NCBI GenBank assembly: GCA_029207755.1
Contig: JARCOQ010000002.1
Location: 113,633,745-113,697,744, forward strand
Direction of reading: 5' to 3'
Length of the DNA stretch: 64,000 bases
DNA from: Chamaea fasciata
Lineage: Eukaryota; Chordata; Aves; Passeriformes; Sylviidae
Part shown: in pieces, positions 48,113 through 61,800 of the stretch
Layout: every line of letters starts with the position of its first letter
Numbering within the stretch: position 1 is the stretch's first letter
The notes under the pieces: generated by a model
Seen by the model: only the letters and a program-made list of their open reading frames with translations
Told to the model about the DNA's origin: nothing
Database searches by the model: none
Translations under genes and position numbers: made by a program

Positions 48113-50307
48113 CGCTTGATCCACTTTATCCTCTGATTTCCAGATTTCATTCCCTTTCCCGAAAGGAAGGCTTTCCCTTTCGGGAAAATGAATGAAATCT
48201 GCTGATTTCAATGAGCAATAATTGGGCAAGCTTCGGTCCATGTCCCTGCACTTCTGCTCATCCCATCTGCTTTTATGGTTTTCACCAGGCCTCAAAACCT
48301 TTCCTTTTTTTTCTTTGTTTTTTTTGACATTTCATGGATTTCAATTTTTCTCCAATCTCTTTCTATGCATGTCTTCCCTGAGTTCAGGATTTCAATTGGA
48401 GTCATTTGGGCAAGCTTGGCACCTTTGCATTGCCCCTGCTTTCATCTCCGACCATTCGGTGCTAATTGCGCAGTTTCCAGATTTTCTCGTATTTTTTCAC
48501 TTGCGTGCTTTTTGGATCACATCTGCTCTCCAGAGCGCTTGATCCCCTTTGTTCTCTGATTTCCAGATATCATTCCCTTTCCTAGAAAGAAGGCTTTCCC
48601 TTTTGGGAAAGGGAATGTAATCTGCCCATAGCAATGAGCAATAATTGGGCAAGCTTTGGTCCTTGTCGCTGCACTTCTGCTCATCCCATTTGCTTTTATG
48701 GTTTTAACCCAGCGTCCAAAATTTTCCTTATTTTATTTCTCTTTTTTTTGTGACATTTCATTCATGTCAATTCTTCTCCACTCTCTTTCTATGCATGTCT
48801 TCCCTGAGTTCAGGATTTCAATTGGAGTCATTTGGGCAAGCTTGGCACCTTTGCACTGCCCCTGCTTCCATCTCTGGCCATTCAGTGGTAATCAGCCTTT
48901 TTCCCGAATTTTCAGGTTTTTTCACTCGCGTGCTGTTTGGATCACATCTGCACTCCAGAGCGCTTGATCCACTTTATCCTCTGATTTCCAGATTTCATTC
49001 CCTTTCCCGAAAGGAAGGCTTTCCCTTTCGGGAAAGGGAATGAAATCTGCTGATTTCAATGAGCAATAATTGGGCAAGCTTTGGTCCTTGTCGCTGCACT
49101 TCTGCTCGTCCCATCTGTATTTATGGTTTTCCCCTGGCCTCAAAAATATTCCTTATTTTTTTCTTTGTTTTTTATGACATTTCATTCATGTCAATTCTTC
49201 TCCACTCTCTTTCTATGCATGTCTTCCCTGAGTTCAGGATTTCAATTGGAGTCATTTGGGCAAGCTTGGCACCTTTGCACTGCCCCTGCTTTCATCTCTG
49301 GCCATTCGGTGCTAATTGCGCAGTTTCCGGATTTTCTCGGATTTTTTCACTTGCGTGCTTTTTGGATCACATCTCCACTCCAGAGCGCTTGATCCACTTT
49401 ATCCTCTGATTTCCAGATTTCATTCCCTTTCCCAAAAAGAAGGCTTTCCCTTTTGGGAAAGGGAATGAAATCTGCGCATTTCGATGAGCAATAACTGGGA
49501 AATTTTCGGTCCATGTCCTTGTACTTCTGCTCATGTCAGTTGCTTTTATGATTTTCGCCAAGATTCTGAATTATTTACTGATTTGTTTTTTTTTTTTTTT
49601 GGGACAATTCATTTCTGTCAGTTCTTTTCAACTCTCTTTCTATGCATGTCTTCCCTGAGTTCAGGATTTCAATTGGAGTCATTTGGGCAAGCTTGGCACC
49701 TTTGCACTGCCCCTGCTTTCATCTCCGGCCATTCGGTGCTAATTGCGCAGTTTCCAGATTTTCTCGTATTTTTTCACTTGCGTGCTTTTTGGATCACATC
49801 TGCTCTCCAGAGGGCTTGATCCTATTTGTTCTCTGATTTCCAGATATCATTCCCTTTCCCAAAAAGAAGGCTTTCCCTTTTGGGAAAGGGAATGAAATCT
49901 GCGGATTTCGATGAGCAATAATTGGGAAATTTTCAGTCCATGTCCTTGTACTTCTGCTCATGTCAATCGCTTTTATGATTTTTGCCAAGATTCTGAATTA
50001 TTTACTGATTTGTTTTTTTTTTTTTTGGGACAATCCATTTCTGTCAATTCTTCTCCACTCTCTTTCTATGCATGTCTTCCCTGAGTTCAGGATTTCAATT
50101 GGAGTCATTTGGGCAAGCTTGGCACCTTTGCACTGCCCCTGCTTTCATCTCTGGCCATTCAGTGGTAATCAGCCTTTTTCCCGAATTTTCAGGTTTTTTC
50201 AGTCGCGTGCTTTTTGGATCACATCTCCACTCCAGAGCGCTTGATCCACTTTATCCTCTGATTTCCAGATTTCATTCCCTTTCCCGAAAGGAAGGCTTTC
50301 CCTTTCG
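48105..50307 (+). repeat. Third copy of the 32.8-35.0 kb segment (15,310-bp offset)
   Basis: Matches 32795-34997 at 15,310 bp, order Q-N-U-R-R. The left limit is in ctccagag. The right limit is the base after ctttcg in a right hairpin arm (34998 g, 50308 a). It also equals 53636-55838, so this segment is present three times. Confidence 0.93.
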
Positions 50308-53300
50308 AGAAAGGGAATGAAATCTGCTGATTTCAATGAGCAATAATTGGGCAAGCTTCGGTCCATGTCCATGCACTTCTGCTCATCCCATCTGCTTTTA
50401 TGATTTTCACCAGGCCTCAAAACCTTTCCTTTTTTTTCTTTGTTTTTTTTGACATTTCATGGATTTCAATTTTTCTCCAATCTCTTTCTATGCATGTCTT
50501 CCCTGAGTTCAGGATTTCAATTGGAGTCATTTGGGCAAGCTTGGCACCTTTGCACTGCCCCTGCTTTCATCTCTGGCCATTCGGTGCTAATTGCGCAGTT
50601 TCCGGATTTTCTCGTATTTTTTCACTTGCGTGCTTTTTGGATCACATCTGCTGTCCAGAGGGCTTGATCCTATTTGTTCTCTGATTTCCAGATATCATTC
50701 CCTTTCCCAAAAAGAAGGCTTTCCCTTTTGGGAAAGGGAATGAAATCTGCGCATTTCGATGAGCAATAACTGGGAAATTTTCGGTCCATGTCCTTGTACT
50801 TCTGCTCATGTCAGTTGCTTTTATGATTTTCGCCAAGATTCTGAATTATTTACTGATTTGTGTTTTTTTTTTTTTGGGACAATTCATTTCTGTCAGTTCT
50901 TTTCAACTCTCTTTCTATGCATGTCTTCCCTGAGTTCAGGATTTCAATTGGAGTCATTTGGGCAAGCTTGGCACCTTTGCACTGCCCCTGCTTTCATCTC
51001 CGGCCATTCGGTGCTAATTGCGCAGTTTCCAGATTTTCTCGTATTTTTTCACTTGCGTGCTTTTTGGATCACATCTGCTCTCCAGAGCGCTTGATCCCCT
51101 TTGTTCTCTGATTTCCAGATATCATTCCCTTTCCTAGAAAGAAGGCGTTCCCTTTTGGGAAAGGGAATGTAATCTGCCCATAGCAATGAGCAATAATTGG
51201 GCAAGCTTTGGTCCTTGTCGCTGCACTTCTGCTCATCCCATTTGCTTTTATGGTTTTAACCCAGCGTCCAAAATTTTCCTTATTTTATTTCTCTTTTTTT
51301 TGTGACATTTCATTCATGTCAATTCTTCTCCACTCTCTTTCTATGCATGTCTTCCCTGAGTTCAGGATTTCAATTGGAGTCATTTGGGCAAGCTTGGCAC
51401 CTTTGCACTGCCCCTGCTTTCATCTCTGGCCATTCGGTGCTCATTGCGCAGTTTCCGGATTTTCTCGGATTTTCTCACTTGCGTGCTTTTTGGATCACAT
51501 CTCCACTCCAGAGCGCTTGATCCACTTTATCCTCTGATTTCCAGATTTCATTCCCTTTCCCGAAAGGAAGGCTTTCCCTTTCGGGAAAATGAATGAAATC
51601 TGCTGATTTCAATGAGCAATAATTGGGAAAGCTTTGGTCCATGTCCCTGCACTTCTGCTCATCCCATCTGCTTTTATGGTTTTCACCAGGCCTCAAAACC
51701 TTTCCTTTATTTTCTTTGTTTTTTTTGACATTTCATGGATTTCAATTTTTCTCCAATCTCTTTCTATGCATGTCTTCCCTGAGTTCAGGATTTCAATTGG
51801 AGTCATTTGGGCAAGCTTGGCACCTTTGCACTGCCCCTGCTTTCATCTCTGGCCATTCGGTGCTAATTGCGCAGTTTCCGGATTTTCTCGGATTTTTTCA
51901 CTTGCGTGCTTTTTGGATCACATCTGCTGTCCAGAGGGCTTGATCCTATTTGTTCTCTGATTTCCAGATATCATTCCCTTTCCCAAAAAGAAGGCTTTCC
52001 CTTTTGGGAAAGGGAATGAAATCTGCGGATTTCGATGAGCAATAATTGGGAAATTTTCGGTCCATGTCCTTGTACTTCTGCTCATGTCTATCGCTTTTAT
52101 GATTTTCGCCAAGATTCTGAATTATTTACTGATTTGTTTTTTTTTTTTTTGAGACAATTCATTTCTGTCAATTCTTCTCCACTCTCTTTCTATGCATGTC
52201 TTCCCTGAGTTCAGGATTTCAATTGGAGTCGTTTGGGCAAGCTTGGCACCTTTGCACTGCCCCTGCTTTCATCTCTGGCCATTCGGTGCTAATTGCGCAG
52301 TTTCCGGATTTTCTCGTATTTTTTCACTTGCGTGCTTTTTGGATCACATCTGCTGTCCAGAGGGCTTGATCCTATTTGTTCTCTGATTTCCAGATATCAT
52401 TCCCTTTCCCAAAAAGAAGGCTTTCCCTTTTGGGAAAGGGAATGAAATCTGCGCATTTCGATGAGCAGTAACTGGGAAATTTTCGGTCCATGTCCTTGTA
52501 CTTCTGCTCATGTCAGTTGCTTTTATGATTTTTGCCAAGATTCTGAATTATTTACTGATTTGTTTTTTTTTTTTTTTGGGACAATTCATTTCTGTCAGTT
52601 CTTTTCAACTCTCTTTCTATGCATGTCTTCCCTGAGTTCAGGATTTCAATTGGAGTCATTTGGGCGAGCTTGGCACCTTTGCACTGCCCCTGATTTCATC
52701 TCTGGCCATTCGGTGCTAATTGCGCAGTTTCCAGATTTTCTCGTATTTTTTCACTTGCGTGCTTTTTGGATCACATCTGCTCTCCAGAGCGCATGATCCC
52801 CTTTTGTTCTCTGATTTCCAGATATCATTCCCTTTCCTAGAAAGAAGGCGTTCCCTTTTGGGAAAGGGAATGTATTCTGCCCATAGCAATGAGCAATATT
52901 TGGGGAAGCTTTGGTCCTTGTCGCTGCACTTCTGCTCATCCCATTTGCTTTTATGGTTTTAACCCAGCGTCCAAAATTTTCCTTATTTTATTTCTTTTTT
53001 TTTCGTGACATTTCATTCCTGTCAATTCTTCTCCACTCTCTTTCTATGCATGTCTTCCCTGAGTTCAGGATTTCAATTGGAGTCATTTGGGCAAGCTTGG
53101 CACCTTTGCACTGCCCCTGCTTTCATCTCTGGCCATTCGGTGCTAATTGCGCAGTTTCCGGATTTTCTCGGATTTTCTCACTTGCGTGCTTTTTGGATCA
53201 CATCTCCACTCCAGAGCGCTTGATCCACTTTATCCTCTGATTTCCAGATTTCATTCCCTTTCCCGAAAGGAAGGCTTTCCCTTTTGGGAAAGGGAATGAA

Positions 53301-55838
53301 ATCTGCTGATTTCAATGAGCAATAATTGGGCAAGCTTTGGTCCTTGTCGCTGCACTTCTGCTCATCCCATTTGCTTTTATGGTTTTAACCCAGCGTCCAA
53401 AATTTTCCTTATTTTATTTCTCTTTTTTTTTGTGACATTTCATTCATGTCAATTCTTCTCCACTCTCTTTCTATGCATGTCTTCCCTGAGTTCAGGATTT
53501 CAATTGGAGTCATTTGGGCAAGCTTGGCACCTTTGCACTGCCCCTGCTTTCATCTCTGGCCATTCGGTGCTAATTGCGCAGTTTCCAGATTTTCTCGGAT
53601 TTTTTCACTTGCGTGCTTTTTGGATCACATCTGCTCTCCAGAGCGCTTGATCCACTTTATCCTCTGATTTCCAGATTTCATTCCCTTTCCCGAAAGGAAG
53701 GCTTTCCCTTTCGGGAAAATGAATGAAATCTGCTGATTTCAATGAGCAATAATTGGGCAAGCTTCGGTCCATGTCCCTGCACTTCTGCTCATCCCATCTG
53801 CTTTTATGGTTTTCACCAGGCCTCAAAACCTTTCCTTTTTTTTCTTTGTTTTTTTTGACATTTCATGGATTTCAATTTTTCTCCAATCTCTTTCTATGCA
53901 TGTCTTCCCTGAGTTCAGGATTTCAATTGGAGTCATTTGGGCAAGCTTGGCACCTTTGCATTGCCCCTGCTTTCATCTCCGACCATTCGGTGCTAATTGC
54001 GCAGTTTCCAGATTTTCTCGTATTTTTTCACTTGCGTGCTTTTTGGATCACATCTGCTCTCCAGAGCGCTTGATCCCCTTTGTTCTCTGATTTCCAGATA
54101 TCATTCCCTTTCCTAGAAAGAAGGCTTTCCCTTTTGGGAAAGGGAATGTAATCTGCCCATAGCAATGAGCAATAATTGGGCAAGCTTTGGTCCTTGTCGC
54201 TGCACTTCTGCTCATCCCATTTGCTTTTATGGTTTTAACCCAGCGTCCAAAATTTTCCTTATTTTATTTCTCTTTTTTTTGTGACATTTCATTCATGTCA
54301 ATTCTTCTCCACTCTCTTTCTATGCATGTCTTCCCTGAGTTCAGGATTTCAATTGGAGTCATTTGGGCAAGCTTGGCACCTTTGCACTGCCCCTGCTTCC
54401 ATCTCTGGCCATTCAGTGGTAATCAGCCTTTTTCCCGAATTTTCAGGTTTTTTCACTCGCGTGCTGTTTGGATCACATCTGCACTCCAGAGCGCTTGATC
54501 CACTTTATCCTCTGATTTCCAGATTTCATTCCCTTTCCCGAAAGGAAGGCTTTCCCTTTCGGGAAAGGGAATGAAATCTGCTGATTTCAATGAGCAATAA
54601 TTGGGCAAGCTTTGGTCCTTGTCGCTGCACTTCTGCTCGTCCCATCTGTATTTATGGTTTTCCCCTGGCCTCAAAAATATTCCTTATTTTTTTCTTTGTT
54701 TTTTATGACATTTCATTCATGTCAATTCTTCTCCACTCTCTTTCTATGCATGTCTTCCCTGAGTTCAGGATTTCAATTGGAGTCATTTGGGCAAGCTTGG
54801 CACCTTTGCACTGCCCCTGCTTTCATCTCTGGCCATTCGGTGCTAATTGCGCAGTTTCCGGATTTTCTCGGATTTTTTCACTTGCGTGCTTTTTGGATCA
54901 CATCTCCACTCCAGAGCGCTTGATCCACTTTATCCTCTGATTTCCAGATTTCATTCCCTTTCCCAAAAAGAAGGCTTTCCCTTTTGGGAAAGGGAATGAA
55001 ATCTGCGCATTTCGATGAGCAATAACTGGGAAATTTTCGGTCCATGTCCTTGTACTTCTGCTCATGTCAGTTGCTTTTATGATTTTCGCCAAGATTCTGA
55101 ATTATTTACTGATTTGTTTTTTTTTTTTTTTGGGACAATTCATTTCTGTCAGTTCTTTTCAACTCTCTTTCTATGCATGTCTTCCCTGAGTTCAGGATTT
55201 CAATTGGAGTCATTTGGGCAAGCTTGGCACCTTTGCACTGCCCCTGCTTTCATCTCCGGCCATTCGGTGCTAATTGCGCAGTTTCCAGATTTTCTCGTAT
55301 TTTTTCACTTGCGTGCTTTTTGGATCACATCTGCTCTCCAGAGGGCTTGATCCTATTTGTTCTCTGATTTCCAGATATCATTCCCTTTCCCAAAAAGAAG
55401 GCTTTCCCTTTTGGGAAAGGGAATGAAATCTGCGGATTTCGATGAGCAATAATTGGGAAATTTTCAGTCCATGTCCTTGTACTTCTGCTCATGTCAATCG
55501 CTTTTATGATTTTTGCCAAGATTCTGAATTATTTACTGATTTGTTTTTTTTTTTTTTGGGACAATCCATTTCTGTCAATTCTTCTCCACTCTCTTTCTAT
55601 GCATGTCTTCCCTGAGTTCAGGATTTCAATTGGAGTCATTTGGGCAAGCTTGGCACCTTTGCACTGCCCCTGCTTTCATCTCTGGCCATTCAGTGGTAAT
55701 CAGCCTTTTTCCCGAATTTTCAGGTTTTTTCAGTCGCGTGCTTTTTGGATCACATCTCCACTCCAGAGCGCTTGATCCACTTTATCCTCTGATTTCCAGA
55801 TTTCATTCCCTTTCCCGAAAGGAAGGCTTTCCCTTTCG
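50308..55838 (+). repeat. 13-mer tandem repeat, 5531 bp, copy 2
   Basis: Exact-length tandem copy of 44777-50307. At 55839 the sequence leaves the 13-mer (g in place of a in the hairpin arm) and follows the 35.0 kb segment into a class S monomer. Confidence 0.93.
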
Positions 55839-58800
55839 GGAAAGGGAATGAAATCTGCTGATTTCAATGAGCAATAATTGGGCAAGCTTCGGTCCATGTC
55901 CTTGCACTTCTGCTCATCCCATCTGCTTTTATGATTTTCACCTGGCCGCAAAAATATTCCTGCTTTTTTTCTTTGTTTTTCGTGACATTTTATTCATATC
56001 AATTCTTCTCCACTCTCTTTCTATGCATGTCTTCCCTGAGTTCAGGATTTCAATTGGAGTCATTTGGGCAAGCTTGGCACCTTTGCACTGCCCCTGATTT
56101 CATCTCTGGCCATTCGGTGCTAATTGCACAGTTTCCAGATTTTCTCGTATTTTTTCACTTGCGTGCTTTTTGGATCACATCTGCTCTCCAGAGCGCATGA
56201 TCCCCTTTTGTTCTCTGATTTCCAGATATCATTCCCTTTCCTAGAAAGAAGGCGTTCCCTTTTGGGAAAGGGAATGTAATCTGCCCATAGCAATGAGCAA
56301 TAATTGGGGAAGCTTTGGTCCTTGTCGCTGCACTTCTGCTCATCCCATTTGCTTTTATGGTTTTAACCCAGCGTCCAAAATTTTCCTTATTTTATTTCTC
56401 TTTTTTTCGTGACATTTCATTCATGTCAATTCTTCTCCACTCTCTTTCTATGCATGTCTTCCCTGAGTTCAGGATTTCAATTGGAGTCATTTGGGCAAGC
56501 TTGGCACTTTTGCACTGCCCCTGCTTTCATCTCTGGCCATTCGGTGCTAATTGCGCAGTTTCCGGATTTTCTCGGATTTTCTCACTTGCGTGCTTTTTGG
56601 ATCACATCTCCACTCCAGAGCGCTTGATCCACTTTATCCTCTGATTTCCAGATTTCATTCCCTTTCCCGAAAGGAAGGCTTTCCCTTTCGGGAAAATGAA
56701 TGAAATCTGCTGATTTCAATGAGCAATAATTGGGCAAGCTTCGGTCCATGTCCCTGCACTTCTGCTCATCCCATCTGCTTTTATGGTTTTCACCAGGCCT
56801 CAAAACCTTTCCTTTTTTTTCTTTGTTTTTTTTGACATTTCATGGATTTCAATTTTTCTCCAATCTCTTTCTATGCATGTCTTCCCTGAGTTCAGGATTT
56901 CAATTGGAGTCATTTGGGCAAGCTTGGCACCTTTGCACTGCCCCTGCTTTCATCTCTGGCCATTCGGTGCTAATTGCGCAGTTTCCGGATTTTCTCGGAT
57001 TTTTTCACTTGCGTGCTTTTTGGATCACATCTGCTGTCCAGAGGGCTTGATCCTATTTGTTCTCTGATTTCCAGATATCATTCCCTTTCCCAAAAAGAAG
57101 GCTTTCCCTTTTGGGAAAGGGAATGAAATCTGCGCATTTCGATGAGCAATAACTGGGAAATTTTCGGTCCATGTCCTTGTACTTCTGCTCATGTCAGTTG
57201 CTTTTATGATTTTCGCCAAGATTCTGAATTATTTACTGATTTGTTTTTTTTTTTTTTGGGACAATTCATTTCTGTCAGTTCTTCTCAACTCTCTTTCTAT
57301 GCATGTCTTCCCTGAGTTCAGGATTTCAATTGGAGTAATTTGGGCAAGCTTGGCACCTTTGCACTGCCCCTGCTTTCATCTCCGGCCATTCGGTGCTAAT
57401 TGCGCAGTTTCCAGATTTTCTCGGATTTTTTCACTTGCGTGCTTTTTGGATCACATCTGCTCTCCAGAGCGCTTGATCCCCTTTGTTCTCTGATTTCCAG
57501 ATATCATTCCCTTTCCTAGAAAGAAGGCTTTCCCTTTTGGGAAAGGGAATGTAATCTGCCCATAGCAATGAGCAATAATTGGGCAAGCTTTGGTCCTTGT
57601 CGCTGCACTTCTGCTCATCCCATTTGCTTTTATGGTTTTAACCCAGTGCCGAAAATTTTCCGTATTTTATTTCTCTTTTTTTTGTGACATTTCATTCATG
57701 TCAATTCTTCTCCACTCTCTTTCTATGCATGTCTTCCCTGAGTTCAGGATTTCAATTGGAGTCATTTGGGCAAGCTTGGCACCTTTGCACTGCCCCTGCT
57801 TTCATCTCTGGCCATTCAGTGCTAATTGCGCCTTTTTCCCGAATTTTCAGGTTTTTTCACTCGCGTGCTTTTTGGATCACATCTCCACTCCAGAGCGCTT
57901 GATCCACTTTATCCTCTGATTTCCAGATTTCATTCCCTTTCCCGAAAGGAAGGCTTTCCCTTTCGGGAAAGGGAATGAAATCTGCTGATTTCAATGAGCA
58001 ATAATTGGGCAAGCTTCGGTCCATGTCCTTGCACTTCTGCTCATCCCATCTGCTTTTATGATTTTCACCTGGCCGCAAAAATATTCCTGCTTTTTTTTTT
58101 GTTTTTCGTGACATTTTATTCATATCAATTCTTCTCCACTCTCTTTCTATGCATGTCTTCCCTGAGTTCAGGATTTCAATTGGAGTCATTTGGGCAAGCT
58201 TGGCACCTTTGCACTGCCCCTGCTTTCATCTCTGGCCATTCGGTGCTAATTGCGCAGTTTCCGGATTTTCTCGGATTTTCTCACTTGCGTGCTTTTTGGA
58301 TCACATCTCCACTCCAGAGCGCTTGATCCACTTTATCCTCTGATTTCCAGATTTCATTCCCTTTCCCGAAAGGAAGGCTTTCCCTTTCGGGAAAATGAAT
58401 GAAATCTGCTGATTTCAATGAGCAATAATTGGGCAAGCTTCGGTCCATGTCCCTGCACTTCTGCTCATCCCATCTGCTTTTATGGTTTTCACCAGGCCTC
58501 AAAACCTTTCCTTTTTTTTCTTTGTTTTTTTTGACATTTCATGGATTTCAATTTTTCTCCAATCTCTTTCTATGCATGTCTTCCCTGAGTTCAGGATTTC
58601 AATTGGAGTCATTTGGGCAAGCTTGGCACCTTTGCATTGCCCCTGCTTTCATCTCCGACCATTCGGTGCTAATTGCGCAGTTTCCAGATTTTCTCGTATT
58701 TTTTCACTTGCGTGCTTTTTGGATCACATCTGCTCTCCAGAGCGCTTGATCCCCTTTGTTCTCTGATTTCCAGATATCATTCCCTTTCCTAGAAAGAAGG

Positions 58801-61800
58801 CTTTCCCTTTTGGGAAAGGGAATGTAATCTGCCCATAGCAATGAGCAATAATTGGGCAAGCTTTGGTCCTTGTCGCTGCACTTCTGCTCATCCCATTTGC
58901 TTTTATGGTTTTAACCCAGCGTCCAAAATTTTCCTTATTTTATTTCTCTTTTTTTTGTGACATTTCATTCATGTCAATTCTTCTCCACTCTCTTTCTATG
59001 CATGTCTTCCCTGAGTTCAGGATTTCAATTGGAGTCATTTGGGCAAGCTTGGCACCTTTGCACTGCCCCTGCTTCCATCTCTGGCCATTCAGTGGTAATC
59101 AGCCTTTTTCCCGAATTTTCAGGTTTTTTCACTCGCGTGCTGTTTGGATCACATCTGCACTCCAGAGCGCTTGATCCACTTTATCCTCTGATTTCCAGAT
59201 TTCATTCCCTTTCCCGAAAGGAAGGCTTTCCCTTTCGGGAAAGGGAATGAAATCTGCTGATTTCAATGAGCAATAATTGGGCAAGCTTTGGTCCTTGTCG
59301 CTGCACTTCTGCTCGTCCCATCTGTATTTATGGTTTTCCCCTGGCCTCAAAAATATTCCTTATTTTTTTCTTTGTTTTTTATGACATTTCATTCATGTCA
59401 ATTCTTCTCCACTCTCTTTCTATGCATGTCTTCCCTGAGTTCAGGATTTCAATTGGAGTCATTTGGGCAAGCTTGGCACCTTTGCACTGCCCCTGCTTTC
59501 ATCTCTGGCCATTCGGTGCTAATTGCGCAGTTTCCGGATTTTCTCGGATTTTTTCACTTGCGTGCTTTTTGGATCACATCTCCACTCCAGAGCGCTTGAT
59601 CCACTTTATCCTCTGATTTCCAGATTTCATTCCCTTTCCCAAAAAGAAGGCTTTCCCTTTTGGGAAAGGGAATGAAATCTGCGCATTTCGATGAGCAATA
59701 ACTGGGAAATTTTCGGTCCATGTCCTTGTACTTCTGCTCATGTCAGTTGCTTTTATGATTTTCGCCAAGATTCTGAATTATTTACTGATTTGTTTTTTTT
59801 TTTTTTTGGGACAATTCATTTCTGTCAGTTCTTTTCAACTCTCTTTCTATGCATGTCTTCCCTGAGTTCAGGATTTCAATTGGAGTCATTTGGGCAAGCT
59901 TGGCACCTTTGCACTGCCCCTGCTTTCATCTCCGGCCATTCGGTGCTAATTGCGCAGTTTCCAGATTTTCTCGTATTTTTTCACTTGCGTGCTTTTTGGA
60001 TCACATCTGCTCTCCAGAGCGCTTGATCCCCTTTGTTCTCTGATTTCCAGATATCATTCCCTTTCCTAGAAAGAAGGCTTTCCCTTTTGGGAAAGGGAAT
60101 GAAATCTGCTGATTTCAATGAGCAATAATTGGGCAAGCTTTGGTCCTTGTCGCTGCACTTCTGCTCATCCCATTTGCTTTTATGGTTTTAACCCAGCGTC
60201 CAAAATTTTCCTTATTTTATTTCTCTTTTTTTTGTGACATTTCATTCCTGTCAATTCTTCTCCACTCTCTTTCTATGCATGTCTTTCCTGAGTTCAGGAT
60301 TTCAATTGGAGTCATTTGGGCAAGCTTGGCACTTTTGCACTGCCCCTGCTTTCATCTCTGGCCATTCGGTGCTCATTGCGCAGTTTCCGGATTTTCTCGG
60401 ATTTTCTCACTTGCGTGCTTTTTGGATCACATCTCCACTCCAGAGCGCTTGATCCACTTTATCCTCTGATTTCCAGATTTCATTCCCTTTCTCGAAAGGA
60501 AGGCTTTCCCTTTCGGGAAAATGAATGAAATCTGCTGATTTCAATGAGCAATAATTGGGCAAGCTTTGGTCCATGTCCCTGCACTTCTGCTCATCCCATC
60601 TGCTTTTATGGTTTTCACCAGGCCTCAAAACCTTTCCTTTTTTTTCTTTGTTTTTTTTGACATTTCATGGATTTCAATTTTTCTCCAATCTCTTTCTATG
60701 CATGTCTTCCCTGAGTTCAGGATTTCAATTGGAGTCATTTGGGCAAGCTTGGCACCTTTGCACTGCCCCTGCTTTCATCTCTGGCCATTTGGTGCTAATT
60801 GCGCAGTTTCCGGATTTTCTCGGATTTTTTCACTTGCGTGCTTTTTGGATCACATCTGCTGTCCAGAGGGCTTGATCCTATTTGTTCTCTGATTTCCAGA
60901 TATCATTCCCTTTCCCAAAAAGAAGGCTTTCCCTTTTGGGAAAGGGAATGAAATCTGCGGATTTCGATGAGCAATAATTGGGAAATTTTCGGTCCATGTC
61001 CTTGTATTTCTGCTCATGTCAATCGCTTTTATGATTTTCGCCAAGATTCTGAATTATTTACTGATTTGTTTTTTTTTTTTTTGGACAATTCATTTCTGTC
61101 AATTCTTCTCCACTCTCTTTCTATGCATGTCTTCCCTGAGTTCAGGATTTCAATTGGAGTCATTTGGGCAAGCTTGGCACCTTTGCACTGCCCCTGCTTT
61201 CATCTCTGGCCATTCAGTGGTAAGCAGCCTTTTTCCCGAATTTTCAGGTTTTTTCACTCGCGTGCTTTTTGGATCACATCTCCACTCCAGAGCGCTTGAT
61301 CCACTTTATCCTCTGATTTCCAGATTTCATTCCCTTTCCCGAAAGGAAGGCTTTCCCTTTCGAGAAAGGGAATGAAATCTGCTGATTTCAATGAGCAATA
61401 ATTGGGCAAGCTTCGGTCCATGTCCTTGCACTTCTGCTCATCCCATCTGCTTTTATGATTTTCACCTGGCCGCAAAAATATTCCTGCTTTTTTCTTTGTT
61501 TTTCGTGACATTTTATTCATATCAATTCTTCTCCACTCTCTTTCTATGCATGTCTTCCCTGAGTTCAGGATTTCAATTGGAGTCATTTGGGCAAGCTTGG
61601 CACCTTTGCACTGCCCCTGATTTCATCTCTGGCCATTCGGTGCTAATTGCACAGTTTCCAGATTTTCTCGTATTTTTTCACTTGCGTGCTTTTTGGATCA
61701 CATCTGCTCTCCAGAGCGCATGATCCCCTTTTGTTCTCTGATTTCCAGATATCATTCCCTTTCCTAGAAAGAAGGCGTTCCCTTTTGGGAAAGGGAATGT

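Larger units (their letters stand above)
44777..50307 (+). repeat. 13-mer tandem repeat, 5531 bp, copy 1
   Basis: Thirteen monomers, order Q*-R-N-Q-R-R-N-N-Q-N-U-R-R (Q* is the S/Q chimera). Directly followed by copy 2. Both copies start with the same changed hairpin base (ctttcgagaaagg, 44777/50308) and share the chimera at 44805/50336 and the interrupted poly-T gtgtttttt (45330/50861). Confidence 0.93.
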
